Source of the DNA: an archaeon | GTDB taxonomy: Archaea > Nanobdellota > Nanobdellia > SCGC-AAA011-G17 > PNOQ01 | DNA length: 64,000 nucleotides | NCBI GenBank assembly: GCA_018671245.1 | Contig: JABHIB010000002.1 | Coordinates: forward strand, 1 to 64,000 | Direction of reading: 5' to 3' | Shown here: piece after piece, positions 9,762 through 19,987 of the stretch | How positions within the stretch are numbered: position 1 is the stretch's first letter | Layout: the number at the start of each line of letters is the position of its first letter | The notes under the pieces: model-generated | What the model saw: the letters and a program-made list of their open reading frames with translations, nothing else | Told to the model about the DNA's origin: nothing | The model's database searches: none | Position numbers and translations under genes: made by a program

Positions 9762-10976
9762 ATGATTATTAAAAAGATTAAAGCTAAAAAAATAAAGAAT
9801 TCTCGTGGTGAGGAAACCATTAAAGTTATTATCAAATCTGATATCGGTAAGGGTGAGGGTTCAACTCCAAGTGGCGCTAGTAAGGGCGTACATGAAGTTG
9901 CTGCGTTTCCTGAAGCTGGTGTAGATTTTTGTGTTGATGCAATAAATAAAGAATTAAAAGATGGTCTAATTGGTCTTGAAATTAATTGTTTTTCAGATTT
10001 AAAAAAGATTGAAGATATAATTGATTTTAAAAAATATGGTGGAAATACTGTATTGGCTGTAGAGTATGCTGTGTTAAATTCATTTGATGCTGCTTGGGAA
10101 GTTTTAGATCAAAATGCTAAACAGGTTCCTAGGCCGATTGGAAATGTTATTGGAGGTGGCGCACATATTAAAGGTAATTCATCTCCAGATTTTCAAGAGT
10201 TTTTAGTATTTTCTTTAGATTGTAATTCTTTTAGTGATGCTGTGTTTGCTAATTTTAAGATACATGATCTTGTTAGAAAGAGAATGAAAAAACTTGATGA
10301 AAATTTTAATCGTGAAACAAGTGATGAAGGTGCATGGGTAGCAGATATTTCAAATTATCAGGCTCTTGAATTATTAAGGGGTGCAATTAAAGAAGTATCT
10401 AAGGAATTTGGGTTTACAATACATATTGGATTAGATGTTGCAGCTTCTAGTTTCTATAAAGATGGAAAATATCATTATCATAATTTTTCTGATGAACAAA
10501 AAATTAAAGTTTTAACGAGTGCTGAGCAAATAAAATTTATTGGTGAGCTTATTGAAAAATATAATTTGAAATATGTTGAAGATGCTTTACACGAAGAGGA
10601 TTTCGAAGGATTTGCTAAGCTTCGTAAAGAATATAGTAATAATTGTATAATTGTTGGAGATGATCTAACTACTACTAACTCTACTAGATTGGATAAAGCT
10701 ATTAAGAATAACTCTATAAGTGGAATTATTATCAAACCTAATCAGATTGGCGGATTAATAGAAACTAAAAAAGTTGTTGATAAAGCGAAGGCTAACAAAC
10801 TAATTTGTGCTATGAGTCACAGATCTGGAGAGACTAAAGATAAGATTCTCGGACATCTTGCTGTAGGGTTTGGTACTCAGTTAATTAAGACTGGAATCTA
10901 TGGTAGTGAGAGAGAAGTTAAGCTAAAAGAGATAAAATCTATAGAGGGCCAAATTAAATTAAAAAAATATAAGTAG
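9762..10976 (+). CDS. eno: Enolase
   Basis: GEGSTPSGASKGVHE, VGDDLTTTN, SHRSGETKD motifs. Confidence 0.95.
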   Translation: MIIKKIKAKKIKNSRGEETIKVIIKSDIGKGEGSTPSGASKGVHEVAAFPEAGVDFCVDAINKELKDGLIGLEINCFSDLKKIEDIIDFKKYGGNTVLAVEYAVLNSFDAAWEVLDQNAKQVPRPIGNVIGGGAHIKGNSSPDFQEFLVFSLDCNSFSDAVFANFKIHDLVRKRMKKLDENFNRETSDEGAWVADISNYQALELLRGAIKEVSKEFGFTIHIGLDVAASSFYKDGKYHYHNFSDEQKIKVLTSAEQIKFIGELIEKYNLKYVEDALHEEDFEGFAKLRKEYSNNCIIVGDDLTTTNSTRLDKAIKNNSISGIIIKPNQIGGLIETKKVVDKAKANKLICAMSHRSGETKDKILGHLAVGFGTQLIKTGIYGSEREVKLKEIKSIEGQIKLKKYK

Positions 10977-10980
10977 AAAA

Positions 10981-10990
10981 CTTTATATAG
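10981..10990 (+). promoter_or_regulatory. TATA-like element of rps2
   Basis: ctttatatag about 24-33 nt upstream of ATG 11014. Confidence 0.5.
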
Positions 10991-11013
10991 TCCTTTTTTT
11001 CTCGTTTCTTGAT

Positions 11014-11613
11014 ATGGCAGAAGAAAATTATATGGTTCCGTTGGATAAATATTTAGAAGCCGGAATACACATTGGAACAAAGACTAGAACTAATGCGATG
11101 TCTAAATTTATTTACAAAGTTAGATCTGATGGTTTGTCTGTTCTTAATGTTGAAGAGATCGATAATAGAATTAGAATTGCTTCTAAAATGATTAGTAATT
11201 ATGAATCTGGTCAGATATTAGTTGCTTGTAGAAGAGAGAATGGTTGGAAAGCTGCTAAGTTGTTTGGAAAATTAACTGGTGCAAATGTTTTCATTGGAAG
11301 ATATCCACCTGGAACTTTAACAAATGTTGATTTGGAAGATTTTGTTGAAGCTAAATTAATCATTTCTGTTGATCCAATACCTGATAAGAATGTTATTGAT
11401 GATGCTAAGAGATTAGGTGTTCCTGTTATTGCGCTTTGTGATACTAATAATGAAACTTCTTATATTGATTTAGTAGTTCCTTGTAATAATAAAGGTAAGA
11501 AAAGTTTAGGAATAATCTTCTGGATTTTTGCTAAAGAATTTTTGAAAGCTAAAGGGATTATAAAATCTGATGAAGATATATCAAAAACTATGGATGATTT
11601 TACAAGCATATAA
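11014..11613 (+). CDS. rps2: 30S ribosomal protein uS2
   Basis: YLEAGIHIGTKTRTNAMSKFIYKVRSDGLSVLN...IGRYPPGTLTN. Confidence 0.95.
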   Translation: MAEENYMVPLDKYLEAGIHIGTKTRTNAMSKFIYKVRSDGLSVLNVEEIDNRIRIASKMISNYESGQILVACRRENGWKAAKLFGKLTGANVFIGRYPPGTLTNVDLEDFVEAKLIISVDPIPDKNVIDDAKRLGVPVIALCDTNNETSYIDLVVPCNNKGKKSLGIIFWIFAKEFLKAKGIIKSDEDISKTMDDFTSI

Positions 11614-11657
11614 TTGAGTTTGCGTAGAAATTCCTTTTATAATTAATTTTTATATTT

Positions 11658-11810
11658 TTATTCTTCTTCACTAGCCGATTCTTCTGTATATGATGAATTA
11701 TAACCTGCCATAAAACCTTCTTCTTCTGAAGATATTTCGTCAGATTCTAACTTTTCTTCACATCCACCATCGCCATAGATTGTAGTATTTTCGAAAGTTT
11801 CTTCTTCCAT
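11658..11810 (-). CDS. Small acidic protein, 50 aa
   Basis: Read by hand (below the ORF-track cutoff): MEEETFENTTIYGDGGCEEKLESDEISSEEEGFMAGYNSSYTEESASEEE*. Confidence 0.65.
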   Translation of the reverse strand: MEEETFENTTIYGDGGCEEKLESDEISSEEEGFMAGYNSSYTEESASEEE

Positions 11811-11897
11811 ATTATTTGTAATATTGAGTTGTTTTTAAGCTTTTTGCATGTAAATAATAACCATAGTTTTATATAAATTTTTCAACTATCTTTTTTT

Positions 11898-12758
11898 ATG
11901 AGAGCGAGTGTATTTGATGGAAAATATTACAAGAGAAATTTTGAGGAATTAGATAATCAAATTCGCGAATCTTTCATTTCTGATTTTGGTCCAGGAGAGT
12001 TACCCATTAAAAGGGGTGAGGGCTTGGTCAACGGAATAATAGTTCCTAACTCATTTTATTCAATTGCTGGACCTTGTTCTGCATGGGCATATAAGGGATT
12101 AGGAGAGGCTAGTTTTGCCGAAGTTTACGTTGTTGTAGGCACAAATAGTTCTAGTTTTGGTAATATGATTTCTTCTGAAAATTGGTCTACTCCTTTTGGT
12201 AAGGTCTCTGTTGATGAAGGTTTTGGAAAGTTACTATTAAATTCCCTTAGTTTTGTTCATGTGAATGATATTGCTCATAAAAAAGAGTTCAATATTGAAG
12301 TCCAGTTACCATTTTTACAGTTTGTTTCAAAAGATAAATTACATGATCTTAAGGTGTTACCTTTAATCCTTAGTAAAGATTCTGATTATGAAAGATTGAG
12401 AGATATGGGTAGGATCATTGGAGAATCTGAGAGAAATATTTGTGTTATAGCTATATCAAATCTTTCACATCGTAAAAAATTTGATAGTCTTGATGTTGAA
12501 GTAGATGCTAGGCTTGCAGCAAAGCAGCTAGATAAGGGAGCTATTAGATTAATTGAAAATATGGATAGCAAAGGATTTTATGACTATGCTACTGGAAAGG
12601 GCCTTAGTTTTGATGGAATTGGCCCAATAGTTGTTGCTATTGAAGCTTGTAAACTTCTTGGTAGCAGAAGTTCTAAGTTATTGAGGCATTATTCTTCAAG
12701 AGAAATTAATAATAATTTTGATGAAGTTATTAATTTTGGTAGTTTTATTTTTGAATGA
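11898..12758 (+). CDS. MEMO1 family protein
   Basis: SIAGPCSAWAYKG...GTNSSSF...EFNIEVQLPFLQFV; conserved archaeal neighbourhood with eno and rps2. Confidence 0.85.
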   Translation: MRASVFDGKYYKRNFEELDNQIRESFISDFGPGELPIKRGEGLVNGIIVPNSFYSIAGPCSAWAYKGLGEASFAEVYVVVGTNSSSFGNMISSENWSTPFGKVSVDEGFGKLLLNSLSFVHVNDIAHKKEFNIEVQLPFLQFVSKDKLHDLKVLPLILSKDSDYERLRDMGRIIGESERNICVIAISNLSHRKKFDSLDVEVDARLAAKQLDKGAIRLIENMDSKGFYDYATGKGLSFDGIGPIVVAIEACKLLGSRSSKLLRHYSSREINNNFDEVINFGSFIFE

Positions 12759-12795
12759 AAAGCTTTAAAAGAGATTTGGTTCTTGTTTAATTTCT

Positions 12796-13167
12796 ATGTT
12801 ATTCGATATATTTAAAGATAATTTAATAATTGCAGATCGTGCCTTGTATAAAAAGAATGTTATGTTTAAGGTGAAGGGTTTAATGTTTACTAAACCTCTA
12901 AAGCATGGTGAGGCAATAATTCTTGAAGCTAAAGATGAGGGAATTCTCGAAACTACTTTACACATGCTATTTGTTTTTTATCCTATTGATATTCTATGGT
13001 TAGATAGTAAGAAAAAAATTGTTGATATAAAACGAGGGGTTCTTCCATTCAGACCCTGGATAGTTCCGAAAAATCCTGCTAAATTTGTTATTGAGCTGAA
13101 GTCTGGTTCGACAAAACCTCTCAAGATTGGCGATGTATTGGGGTTCAAACAGTCTAATAATTTTTAG
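12796..13167 (+). CDS. DUF192 family protein
   Basis: GLMFTKPLKHGEA...MLFVFYPIDILWLDSKKKIVDI...PWIVPKNPAKFVIEL. Confidence 0.8.
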   Translation: MLFDIFKDNLIIADRALYKKNVMFKVKGLMFTKPLKHGEAIILEAKDEGILETTLHMLFVFYPIDILWLDSKKKIVDIKRGVLPFRPWIVPKNPAKFVIELKSGSTKPLKIGDVLGFKQSNNF

Positions 13168-13212
13168 ATATATAGAAAGTTATATAAACAAACTCCTTAA
13201 GTTTTAGGGTAT

Positions 13213-14553
13213 ATGAACGTAGAAATTATTGCACTTGGTGGTTATAGTGAAGTTGGAAAGAATATGACTGCTATAAAAGTGGGAGATGAAATTGTAGTTT
13301 TAGATTGTGGATTCTATTTACCTAGTCTTGTAGAGTTTCAAGAAGGCGGAGGAAATAAAAAATATTTGACTCCTAAAGGTTTACAAAAAATTGGTGCTAT
13401 TCCTGATGATACATATTTAGAGAGTAACAAAGATAAAGTAAAAGCTTTTGTGGTTTCTCATGCTCACCTTGATCATGTTGGAGCTATACCTTATGTTGCA
13501 GGAAAATATAATGCGCCAGTTATTGCTACACCTTATACTATTGAAGTTCTTCGAACTTTAGCAAGAGATGATGATGTAAAAATAAAGAATAAATTAATGC
13601 CAACAAAAACTGGTTCAATTATCAAAGTTTCAAAAAATATTTCTATTGAATTAATAAATATGACTCACTCAACAATTGATGTTGCTTCTATAGCTGTTCA
13701 CACACCTGAAGGAGTTATAGTATATACTAATGATTTTAAGTTTGATAATCATCCTGTAGTTGGTAAGAAACCTGATTATAAACGATTAAAAGAGCTTGGT
13801 GATGAAGGAAATGTTAGAGCTTTAATCTTAGATTCTTTGTATTCTGCTAAGGGTATGAAAACTCCGTCTGAAAAAGTTGCTAGAGAGCTATTAAAAGATG
13901 TTATGCTTGGAGCTGAGAATAAAGGCCATGCAATTTTCATAACTAGTTTTGCAAGCCATATGGCTAGATTGAAAAGTATGATCGATTTTGCTAAGAAGTT
14001 AGATAGGAAAGTTGTTTTCATGGGAAGATCACTTTCTAAATATACTAAGGCTGCAGAAAATGTTGGTTTGGTTGATTATTCTAAGGATGCTAATATTCTT
14101 ACTTATTCAAGACAGGTTCAGAAAATGCTTAAAACTATCGAGAAAAATAGGGATAAATATGTTGTTGTTTGTACAGGTAGCCAAGCAGAACCTAATGCTA
14201 TTCTATCAAGAATTGGAAATAAGCAATTACCTTTTAATTTTGTTCATGATGATCATATAATTTTCTCTTGTAAAACTATTCCTGTTGAACCTAATATATC
14301 TAACAGAGAAAAACTTGAGAAACAGTTGACTAGTAGAGGTGTTAGAATTTTCAGAGATATTCATGTTTCTGGTCATGGTTCTATAGAAGATATGCGAGAT
14401 ATGATTGATATGGTAAAGCCGGAGATCATAATTCCTGGTCATGGAGATTATAAAGTCGTAAGTAATATTGAGCAGTTGACTGATGTAATTGGTTATAAAC
14501 CTGGGAAAAATTTGATATATTTAACTAATGGAAAATCTCTCAAGTTAAAATGA
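13213..14553 (+). CDS. Ribonuclease J (metallo-beta-lactamase/beta-CASP)
   Basis: GGYSEVGKNMTAI, VSHAHLDHVGAIPYV, GSQAEPNAIL, PGHGDYK. Confidence 0.93.
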   Translation: MNVEIIALGGYSEVGKNMTAIKVGDEIVVLDCGFYLPSLVEFQEGGGNKKYLTPKGLQKIGAIPDDTYLESNKDKVKAFVVSHAHLDHVGAIPYVAGKYNAPVIATPYTIEVLRTLARDDDVKIKNKLMPTKTGSIIKVSKNISIELINMTHSTIDVASIAVHTPEGVIVYTNDFKFDNHPVVGKKPDYKRLKELGDEGNVRALILDSLYSAKGMKTPSEKVARELLKDVMLGAENKGHAIFITSFASHMARLKSMIDFAKKLDRKVVFMGRSLSKYTKAAENVGLVDYSKDANILTYSRQVQKMLKTIEKNRDKYVVVCTGSQAEPNAILSRIGNKQLPFNFVHDDHIIFSCKTIPVEPNISNREKLEKQLTSRGVRIFRDIHVSGHGSIEDMRDMIDMVKPEIIIPGHGDYKVVSNIEQLTDVIGYKPGKNLIYLTNGKSLKLK

Positions 14554-14702
14554 AAAAAATATTAGCTAGTCTAGCCCTTTTAATTTTAATTGTTAATTTA
14601 GTCCTGATGGTTTTAGGTTATCTTGATGCTTTGGTTTTTTGGGGAGTTTTGGGAGTGGTTGCATTGTTTGCTTTCAAAGGACTGCACAGAATTAAGAAGT
14701 GA
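14550..14702 (+). CDS. Small membrane protein, 50 aa
   Basis: ATGA overlap with RNase J stop; MKKILASLALLILIVNLVLMVLGYLDALVFWGVLGVVALFAFKGLHRIKK*. Confidence 0.55.
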   Translation: MKKILASLALLILIVNLVLMVLGYLDALVFWGVLGVVALFAFKGLHRIKK

Positions 14703-14916
14703 ATAAGTATGTAAAATTCATAAATTCATAAGTAATATAGTTAGTTGATTGTAGTGTCCTTTCAAGAATGTTTAAGTTCAGAATTTCTAATATATGATCT
14801 AGACTATAATTTAATCGGCGATTATTTTAGATATTTATTTTTTTTCAGTAAATTTTATATATAGGCAATCCTATATCTTAATATATAATTTCAAACTAAA
14901 AAGAGTGGGATAATAA

Positions 14917-16110
14917 ATGGGTAATAAAATAATACTTGGAATTTTGGTTTTGGCCGTGATTATGATTTCTAGTTGTAGTCTCCAAATGAGCCCTGAAAGT
15001 AAAAGTTTGCAATTAAATGTTCCCGATATTAATCCAAATTATTTTTCTAAAGATCTTAATGGAATTATTCATTGTGGTCATGCTAGAGTGGGTTCAACTG
15101 GTATTGTTAAGAGTATTATTTATACTGCTGTAGATAATAGTATGTTAAGGAATATGGATCCAGCTTTAGATGATTATACAGCTATTTGTACTTCTCATGT
15201 GACCGATATGTATAGTATGTTTGATGGTGCTGATGATTTTAATCAGAATATTAGTGATTGGGATGTTAGTAGGGTGACTAGTATGGGGAATATGTTTAAT
15301 GGTGCTGATGATTTTAATCAACCTATTGGTGATTGGGATGTTCCAAATGTAACTGATATGCAGAGTATGTTTGCTGGTGCTGATGCTTTTAATCAACATA
15401 TTGGCGATTGGGACGTTAGTAGTGTTACTAGTATGGATCGTATGTTTTCTGGTGCTGATGCCTTTAATCAGGATATTAGTGATTGGGACATTAGTAGTGT
15501 CACTAATATGGATGGTATGTTTTTGGGTGCTGAGGATTTTAATCAACCTATTGGCGATTGGAAGGTTAGTAGTGTTACTAGTATGTGGGGTATGTTTTGG
15601 GGTGCTGAGAATTTTAATCAACCTATAAAACATTGGAATGTTAGTAGCGTGACAGATATGCAATATATGTTTGCTGGTACTGATGCTTTTAATCAACCTA
15701 TTGGTGATTGGGATGTTAGTAGTGTCATTAATATGAGGAATATGTTTTTGAGTGCTGATGCTTTTAATCAACCTATTGGTGATTGGGACGTTAGTAGTGT
15801 CACTAATATGGACAGTATGTTTTATGATACTGGTGATTTTAATCAACCTATTGGTGATTGGGACGTTAGTAGTGTCACTAGTATGGATCGTATGTTTTTG
15901 GGTGCTGAGGATTTTAATCAACCTATTGGCGATTGGAAGGTTAGTAGTGTTACTAGTATGTGGGGTATGTTTTGGGGTGCTGAGAATTTTAATCAACCTA
16001 TAAAACATTGGAATGTTGATAGCGTAGTTTTTTGTAATAATTTTAGGTTAAGTTCCGCTTTAATCTGCCCGAATATTCCAGATTTACCAATTTTTTGCAC
16101 AAACTGTTAA
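14917..16110 (+). CDS. BspA-type (DUF285) surface lipoprotein
   Basis: Lipobox MISSC; 11 tandem 25-aa repeats of type [25 protein letters not shown]. Confidence 0.92.
   Translation: MGNKIILGILVLAVIMISSCSLQMSPESKSLQLNVPDINPNYFSKDLNGIIHCGHARVGSTGIVKSIIYTAVDNSMLRNMDPALDDYTAICTSHVTDMYSMFDGADDFNQNISDWDVSRVTSMGNMFNGADDFNQPIGDWDVPNVTDMQSMFAGADAFNQHIGDWDVSSVTSMDRMFSGADAFNQDISDWDISSVTNMDGMFLGAEDFNQPIGDWKVSSVTSMWGMFWGAENFNQPIKHWNVSSVTDMQYMFAGTDAFNQPIGDWDVSSVINMRNMFLSADAFNQPIGDWDVSSVTNMDSMFYDTGDFNQPIGDWDVSSVTSMDRMFLGAEDFNQPIGDWKVSSVTSMWGMFWGAENFNQPIKHWNVDSVVFCNNFRLSSALICPNIPDLPIFCTNC
15208..16032 (+). repeat. 11 x 75-nt coding tandem repeats
   Basis: Repeat period of 25 codons read from translation; includes an exact 128-bp copy pair at 375-bp offset. 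Confidence 0.85.
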
Positions 16111-16153
16111 TATTTTTAGTTAACTTTAATAGTTTCTTTTAATTCTCTTTTTT

Positions 16154-17332
16154 ATGAAGTTTGCACATTTGGCAGATTGCCACATAGGTGGTTGGTCTGA
16201 TCTTAAATTAAAAGAGTTGAATATGAGGGTTTTTTCTAAATCTATTCAAGAATGCATCAATAGGGAAGTAGATTTTGTTTTGATTGCAGGAGATTTATTC
16301 AATACTGCTTTGCCTAGTATTGATTTGATTAAAGAGACTACTTTACATTTGAAAAAGTTGAAAGATAGTGAGATCCCTTGTTATATTATTCCTGGAAGTC
16401 ATGATTATTCTCCTTCTGGTAAAACTATGCTTGATGTTTTTGAAAATGCAGGTTTAGTTGTTAATGTTGTAAAATTTTCTGAAGTTGATGATAAGGTAAA
16501 TCTTAAGTTTTGTAGTGATAAAAAAACTGGTGTGAAAATTACTGGTTTGTTTGGTAAGAAGGGCGGATTAGAAAAAGGTTATTATGAAGTATTGAATACT
16601 AAAAATTTAGAGGATGAACAAGGAAGAAAAATATTCATGTTTCACACAACTTTAACTGAATTTAAACCCGAACATTTAGCTATGATTTCTTCTGAACCTG
16701 CAGCTATTTTACCTAAGGGTTTTGATTATTATGCTGGAGGGCACCCTCATTATATATTTAATGAAGTTAAGGAACCTTATGGCAAGATAGTTTATCCTGG
16801 TGCCTTGTTCCCTAATAATTTCGGCGAATTAGAAAGATTTGAACATGGAGGATTTTGGATTAATGAATTTGTTGGTGAAGAGATTAATTCCGAATATGTC
16901 CCTATTAAATTAAAAGAAGTTAAAAAGTATCGTATTGATCTTAGTGGTAAGGATTCTAGTCAAGTAAAAGATTATATTTTAGAGAAGATAGAGAGTATTG
17001 ATGATTGCATTGTTTTACTAAGGCTTGTTGGAACTTTAGAGTCTGGGAAATTGTCAGATATTGATTTTAAATCATTATTTGATTCCTTAAGTTCTGCATT
17101 TATAGTTTTGAAAAATACTTCTGAATTAAAAATAAAAGAATTTGAAGAGTTAGATATTATAGATGAAGATAATGTTGAAGAAGAACTTGTTTCTAGACAT
17201 GAAAAAGATGAAAATTTTGTTAATGGTCTAATTGATTCACTAAATACTGAAAAAATGGATGGCGAGAAAAACTTTGATTTTGAAAGTAGGATATTGAATG
17301 ATTGTTATAAGGTACTAAATTTAGAAAAATGA
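16154..17332 (+). CDS. mre11: DNA double-strand break repair nuclease Mre11
   Basis: HLADCHIGG, IAGDLFNTALPS, GSHDYSPSG, GGHPHY phosphoesterase motifs; next to rad50. Confidence 0.93.
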   Translation: MKFAHLADCHIGGWSDLKLKELNMRVFSKSIQECINREVDFVLIAGDLFNTALPSIDLIKETTLHLKKLKDSEIPCYIIPGSHDYSPSGKTMLDVFENAGLVVNVVKFSEVDDKVNLKFCSDKKTGVKITGLFGKKGGLEKGYYEVLNTKNLEDEQGRKIFMFHTTLTEFKPEHLAMISSEPAAILPKGFDYYAGGHPHYIFNEVKEPYGKIVYPGALFPNNFGELERFEHGGFWINEFVGEEINSEYVPIKLKEVKKYRIDLSGKDSSQVKDYILEKIESIDDCIVLLRLVGTLESGKLSDIDFKSLFDSLSSAFIVLKNTSELKIKEFEELDIIDEDNVEEELVSRHEKDENFVNGLIDSLNTEKMDGEKNFDFESRILNDCYKVLNLEK

Positions 17333-19392
17333 AGATAAAAAGTATTAGATTAAGAAATATACGGAGTTATGTTGATCAGAGAGTTGATTTTCCAAAAGGT
17401 AGCATCTTACTAAGTGGGAATATTGGTTCTGGTAAGACTTCTTTATTATTAGCTATTGATTTTGCATTATTTGGTTTGAGAAGAGGGAATTTATCTGGCT
17501 CTGGATTGCTAAGGAAAGGTGCTGAAGAAGGTTCTGTTGAACTTGAGTTTGATATTTCTGATAAGAATATTTTGATAAAAAGAAATTTGAAGAAAACTAT
17601 CAATGGTGTCAGTCAGAGTGCAGGTTATTATAGCGAGGATGGATCATCTGAAGACCTTACACCTGTTGAGCTTAAACAGAAGATATTAACCCTATTTAAT
17701 TATCCAAAAGAGTTTTTGACAAAGTCTAAATCCTTGATATATAATTATACTGTTTATACACCTCAGGAAGAGATGAAGGCTATTCTGCTTGCGGATTCTA
17801 AAGAACGATTAAATATACTAAGAAGAGTATTTGGTATTGATAAATATAAATTAATTGTTGAGAATTCTAGGATATTAGTTTCTGATTTAAAAGGAAAAAA
17901 GAAAGAGTTTGAGATTAGAAGTTCTGATTTAGATAGTTTGGTTAGTGAAAAGAAAATTAAAGAATTAGAAATAAAAGATTTTGGTAGTTCTTTGGAGAAA
18001 TTGAAGCAGTCTTTGAATAATGTTTCTGTCGAGATTGAGTCTAAAAAGAGAGAGTTGGAAGAGTTTGAAGAAAAGAGTAAGAGAAGGGATGGAGTCATGA
18101 AGAATCTTGATATTTTAAATAATATAATTGAGAGTCTTGCTGAAAATTTTAGTAAGAATAATAGTGAGATTAAAAAATTAAATGAGGATATAGATTCACT
18201 TGAGGAATCAATCGATGGGAAGAGTGTTGAAAATTCTGAATCTCTAAAAAACGAAGTTCTTGAGATAGAAAATGAAATTAGAGTTTTAGAGTCTGAGAAT
18301 AAACATATTGTTAGAAGTATTGGGGAGATAGAGTTCGGGATAAAATCTTCTGAAAAAATAAAGAGTGAAATAGAAGTTATTGACGTTTGTCCTACTTGTA
18401 GACAAGAGGTTAGCGAAGCTCATAAGTGTAGTATTGATGAGAAAGAAGATGTAAATCTGAGGGATTTAAAGAGAAATTTAGAAGAACATAATAAGAAAGA
18501 AGATGAAAATGATAAACGTATGTTTGAGTTGAAAGAGAAGTTAGAAAGATTTAGAATTGTCCAGGGAGATTATAGTGTTTTAAAAATTAAACATGAAAAT
18601 TTGTTAGAAAAAAGAGAGAGAGTTGCGAATCTAGTAGATGAAAAATCTCTAATGAAAAAAGAGATTGGTAGTTTTAATTCACAGAAAATTGATTTAAATA
18701 AGGTTATGGATAGTTTTCCAGATAACTTTGAAATATTTAATAGTCTAAAAAGTAGTGTTGATGAATTATTGAAAAAGAAAAATGAATTGAGTTCCCAATA
18801 TAGTTCTGTTGAAACTAGGTTTGGTATGCTTTCTGAACGAATTGAGAATCTCTCTTCTGAGATTAGTAAAAAATTAGTGTATAGGGAGAGAGTGGTTAAA
18901 TATTCCCAACTTGTAGATTATATTGAGAAAGAGTTCGTTCAGTTAATTCAAACTATTGAGAGATCGATGATGAAGAAGGTTCATTCTGATTTCGATGCTT
19001 TGTTTAAAACTTGGTTTGGGTCTCTGATCGAAAGCGAAGATCTTGAATTAAGTTTAGATTATGAATTTAGTCCAATTATTAGTCAAAATGGGCATGATAT
19101 TGATTATGGTCATCTAAGTGGTGGTGAAAGAACTGCGGCAGCTTTGGCATATAGGTTGGCTTTGAATCAAGTGATCAATACAATAATGTCTAGTATAAAT
19201 ACTAAAGATATTCTGATTTTAGATGAACCTACTGATGGTTTTTCATCTGAACAGGTTGATAAGCTTAGATTAGTTTTGGAAAGTTTAGATGTTGAGCAGA
19301 CTATTATTGTTAGTCATGATCCTAAAATTGAGAGTTTTGTTGACGAAGTCATAAGATTTGAGAAGAAAGAGGGCGAGAGTTTCATTTGTTGA
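17329..19392 (+). CDS. rad50: DNA double-strand break repair ATPase Rad50
   Basis: Walker A GNIGSGKTSLL, zinc hook DVCPTC, LSGGERTAAALAYRLAL, ILDEPTDGFS. Confidence 0.95.
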   Translation: MKIKSIRLRNIRSYVDQRVDFPKGSILLSGNIGSGKTSLLLAIDFALFGLRRGNLSGSGLLRKGAEEGSVELEFDISDKNILIKRNLKKTINGVSQSAGYYSEDGSSEDLTPVELKQKILTLFNYPKEFLTKSKSLIYNYTVYTPQEEMKAILLADSKERLNILRRVFGIDKYKLIVENSRILVSDLKGKKKEFEIRSSDLDSLVSEKKIKELEIKDFGSSLEKLKQSLNNVSVEIESKKRELEEFEEKSKRRDGVMKNLDILNNIIESLAENFSKNNSEIKKLNEDIDSLEESIDGKSVENSESLKNEVLEIENEIRVLESENKHIVRSIGEIEFGIKSSEKIKSEIEVIDVCPTCRQEVSEAHKCSIDEKEDVNLRDLKRNLEEHNKKEDENDKRMFELKEKLERFRIVQGDYSVLKIKHENLLEKRERVANLVDEKSLMKKEIGSFNSQKIDLNKVMDSFPDNFEIFNSLKSSVDELLKKKNELSSQYSSVETRFGMLSERIENLSSEISKKLVYRERVVKYSQLVDYIEKEFVQLIQTIERSMMKKVHSDFDALFKTWFGSLIESEDLELSLDYEFSPIISQNGHDIDYGHLSGGERTAAALAYRLALNQVINTIMSSINTKDILILDEPTDGFSSEQVDKLRLVLESLDVEQTIIVSHDPKIESFVDEVIRFEKKEGESFIC

Positions 19393-19432
19393 TGTTGGTT
19401 AAATTTATAAAACTGTAACAATTTATCTTATT

Positions 19433-19753
19433 ATGGTATTAAGTGATTTTATATTGGATATTGAAAGTAATAAGATGATTTCAAGTTTTATTGTTGGAGC
19501 TTATACAGGTCTTATTGGTGAAATCGCAGATTTGGATAGTTTGGTTAAGGATAAAAAATTTATATCTGATAGTTCTGAAGTAAATGTTGAGTTTTCAAAA
19601 AATGTTATTAGTGGAGTTGTAGGATTGGGACATATAGATTATAGCGGCTCTTTAATTGGAGATTTTGGTGAATTATCTGTTTATGGTTTGTCTGCAAGAT
19701 TAGGTTATAATTTTACAAGTAATTTGGTTAAGAAAATTAAAAATCATCAGTAA
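19433..19753 (+). CDS. Hypothetical protein
   Basis: Intact ORF with upstream TATA-like sequence. Confidence 0.45.
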   Translation: MVLSDFILDIESNKMISSFIVGAYTGLIGEIADLDSLVKDKKFISDSSEVNVEFSKNVISGVVGLGHIDYSGSLIGDFGELSVYGLSARLGYNFTSNLVKKIKNHQ

Positions 19754-19801
19754 AGTTTATATATTTTTCATCATTCTTAGTTTTAAATTTTGGGGATAAA
19801 A

Positions 19802-19972
19802 ATGAAAAAAATATTTACAATTATATTGGTCTTAGTTTTTTTGATGAGTTTTGGATTTGTTAGCTCTGGTGACGGCGATTTTATTAAAAAAGTTTATAGT
19901 TCTACTGCAAAAGAATTCAATGATTTTCGTGAAAGTGTTCCGTCTGTTTTGATAAGTTTTATAAATTGTTAA
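19802..19972 (+). CDS. Small secreted protein
   Basis: Signal-peptide-like MKKIFTIILVLVFLMSFGFVSS. Confidence 0.5.
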   Translation: MKKIFTIILVLVFLMSFGFVSSGDGDFIKKVYSSTAKEFNDFRESVPSVLISFINC

Positions 19973-19987
19973 TGGTTTAAGTTTATT

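Noticed and set aside
15166-16008. 280-aa minus-strand ORF ([23 protein letters not shown]...)
   Set aside because: Antisense reflection of the 75-nt BspA repeat array; repetitive translation, no independent signal.
15208-16032. Regular repeats considered as a CRISPR array
   Set aside because: Repeats are contiguous coding units of 75 nt with no unique spacers.
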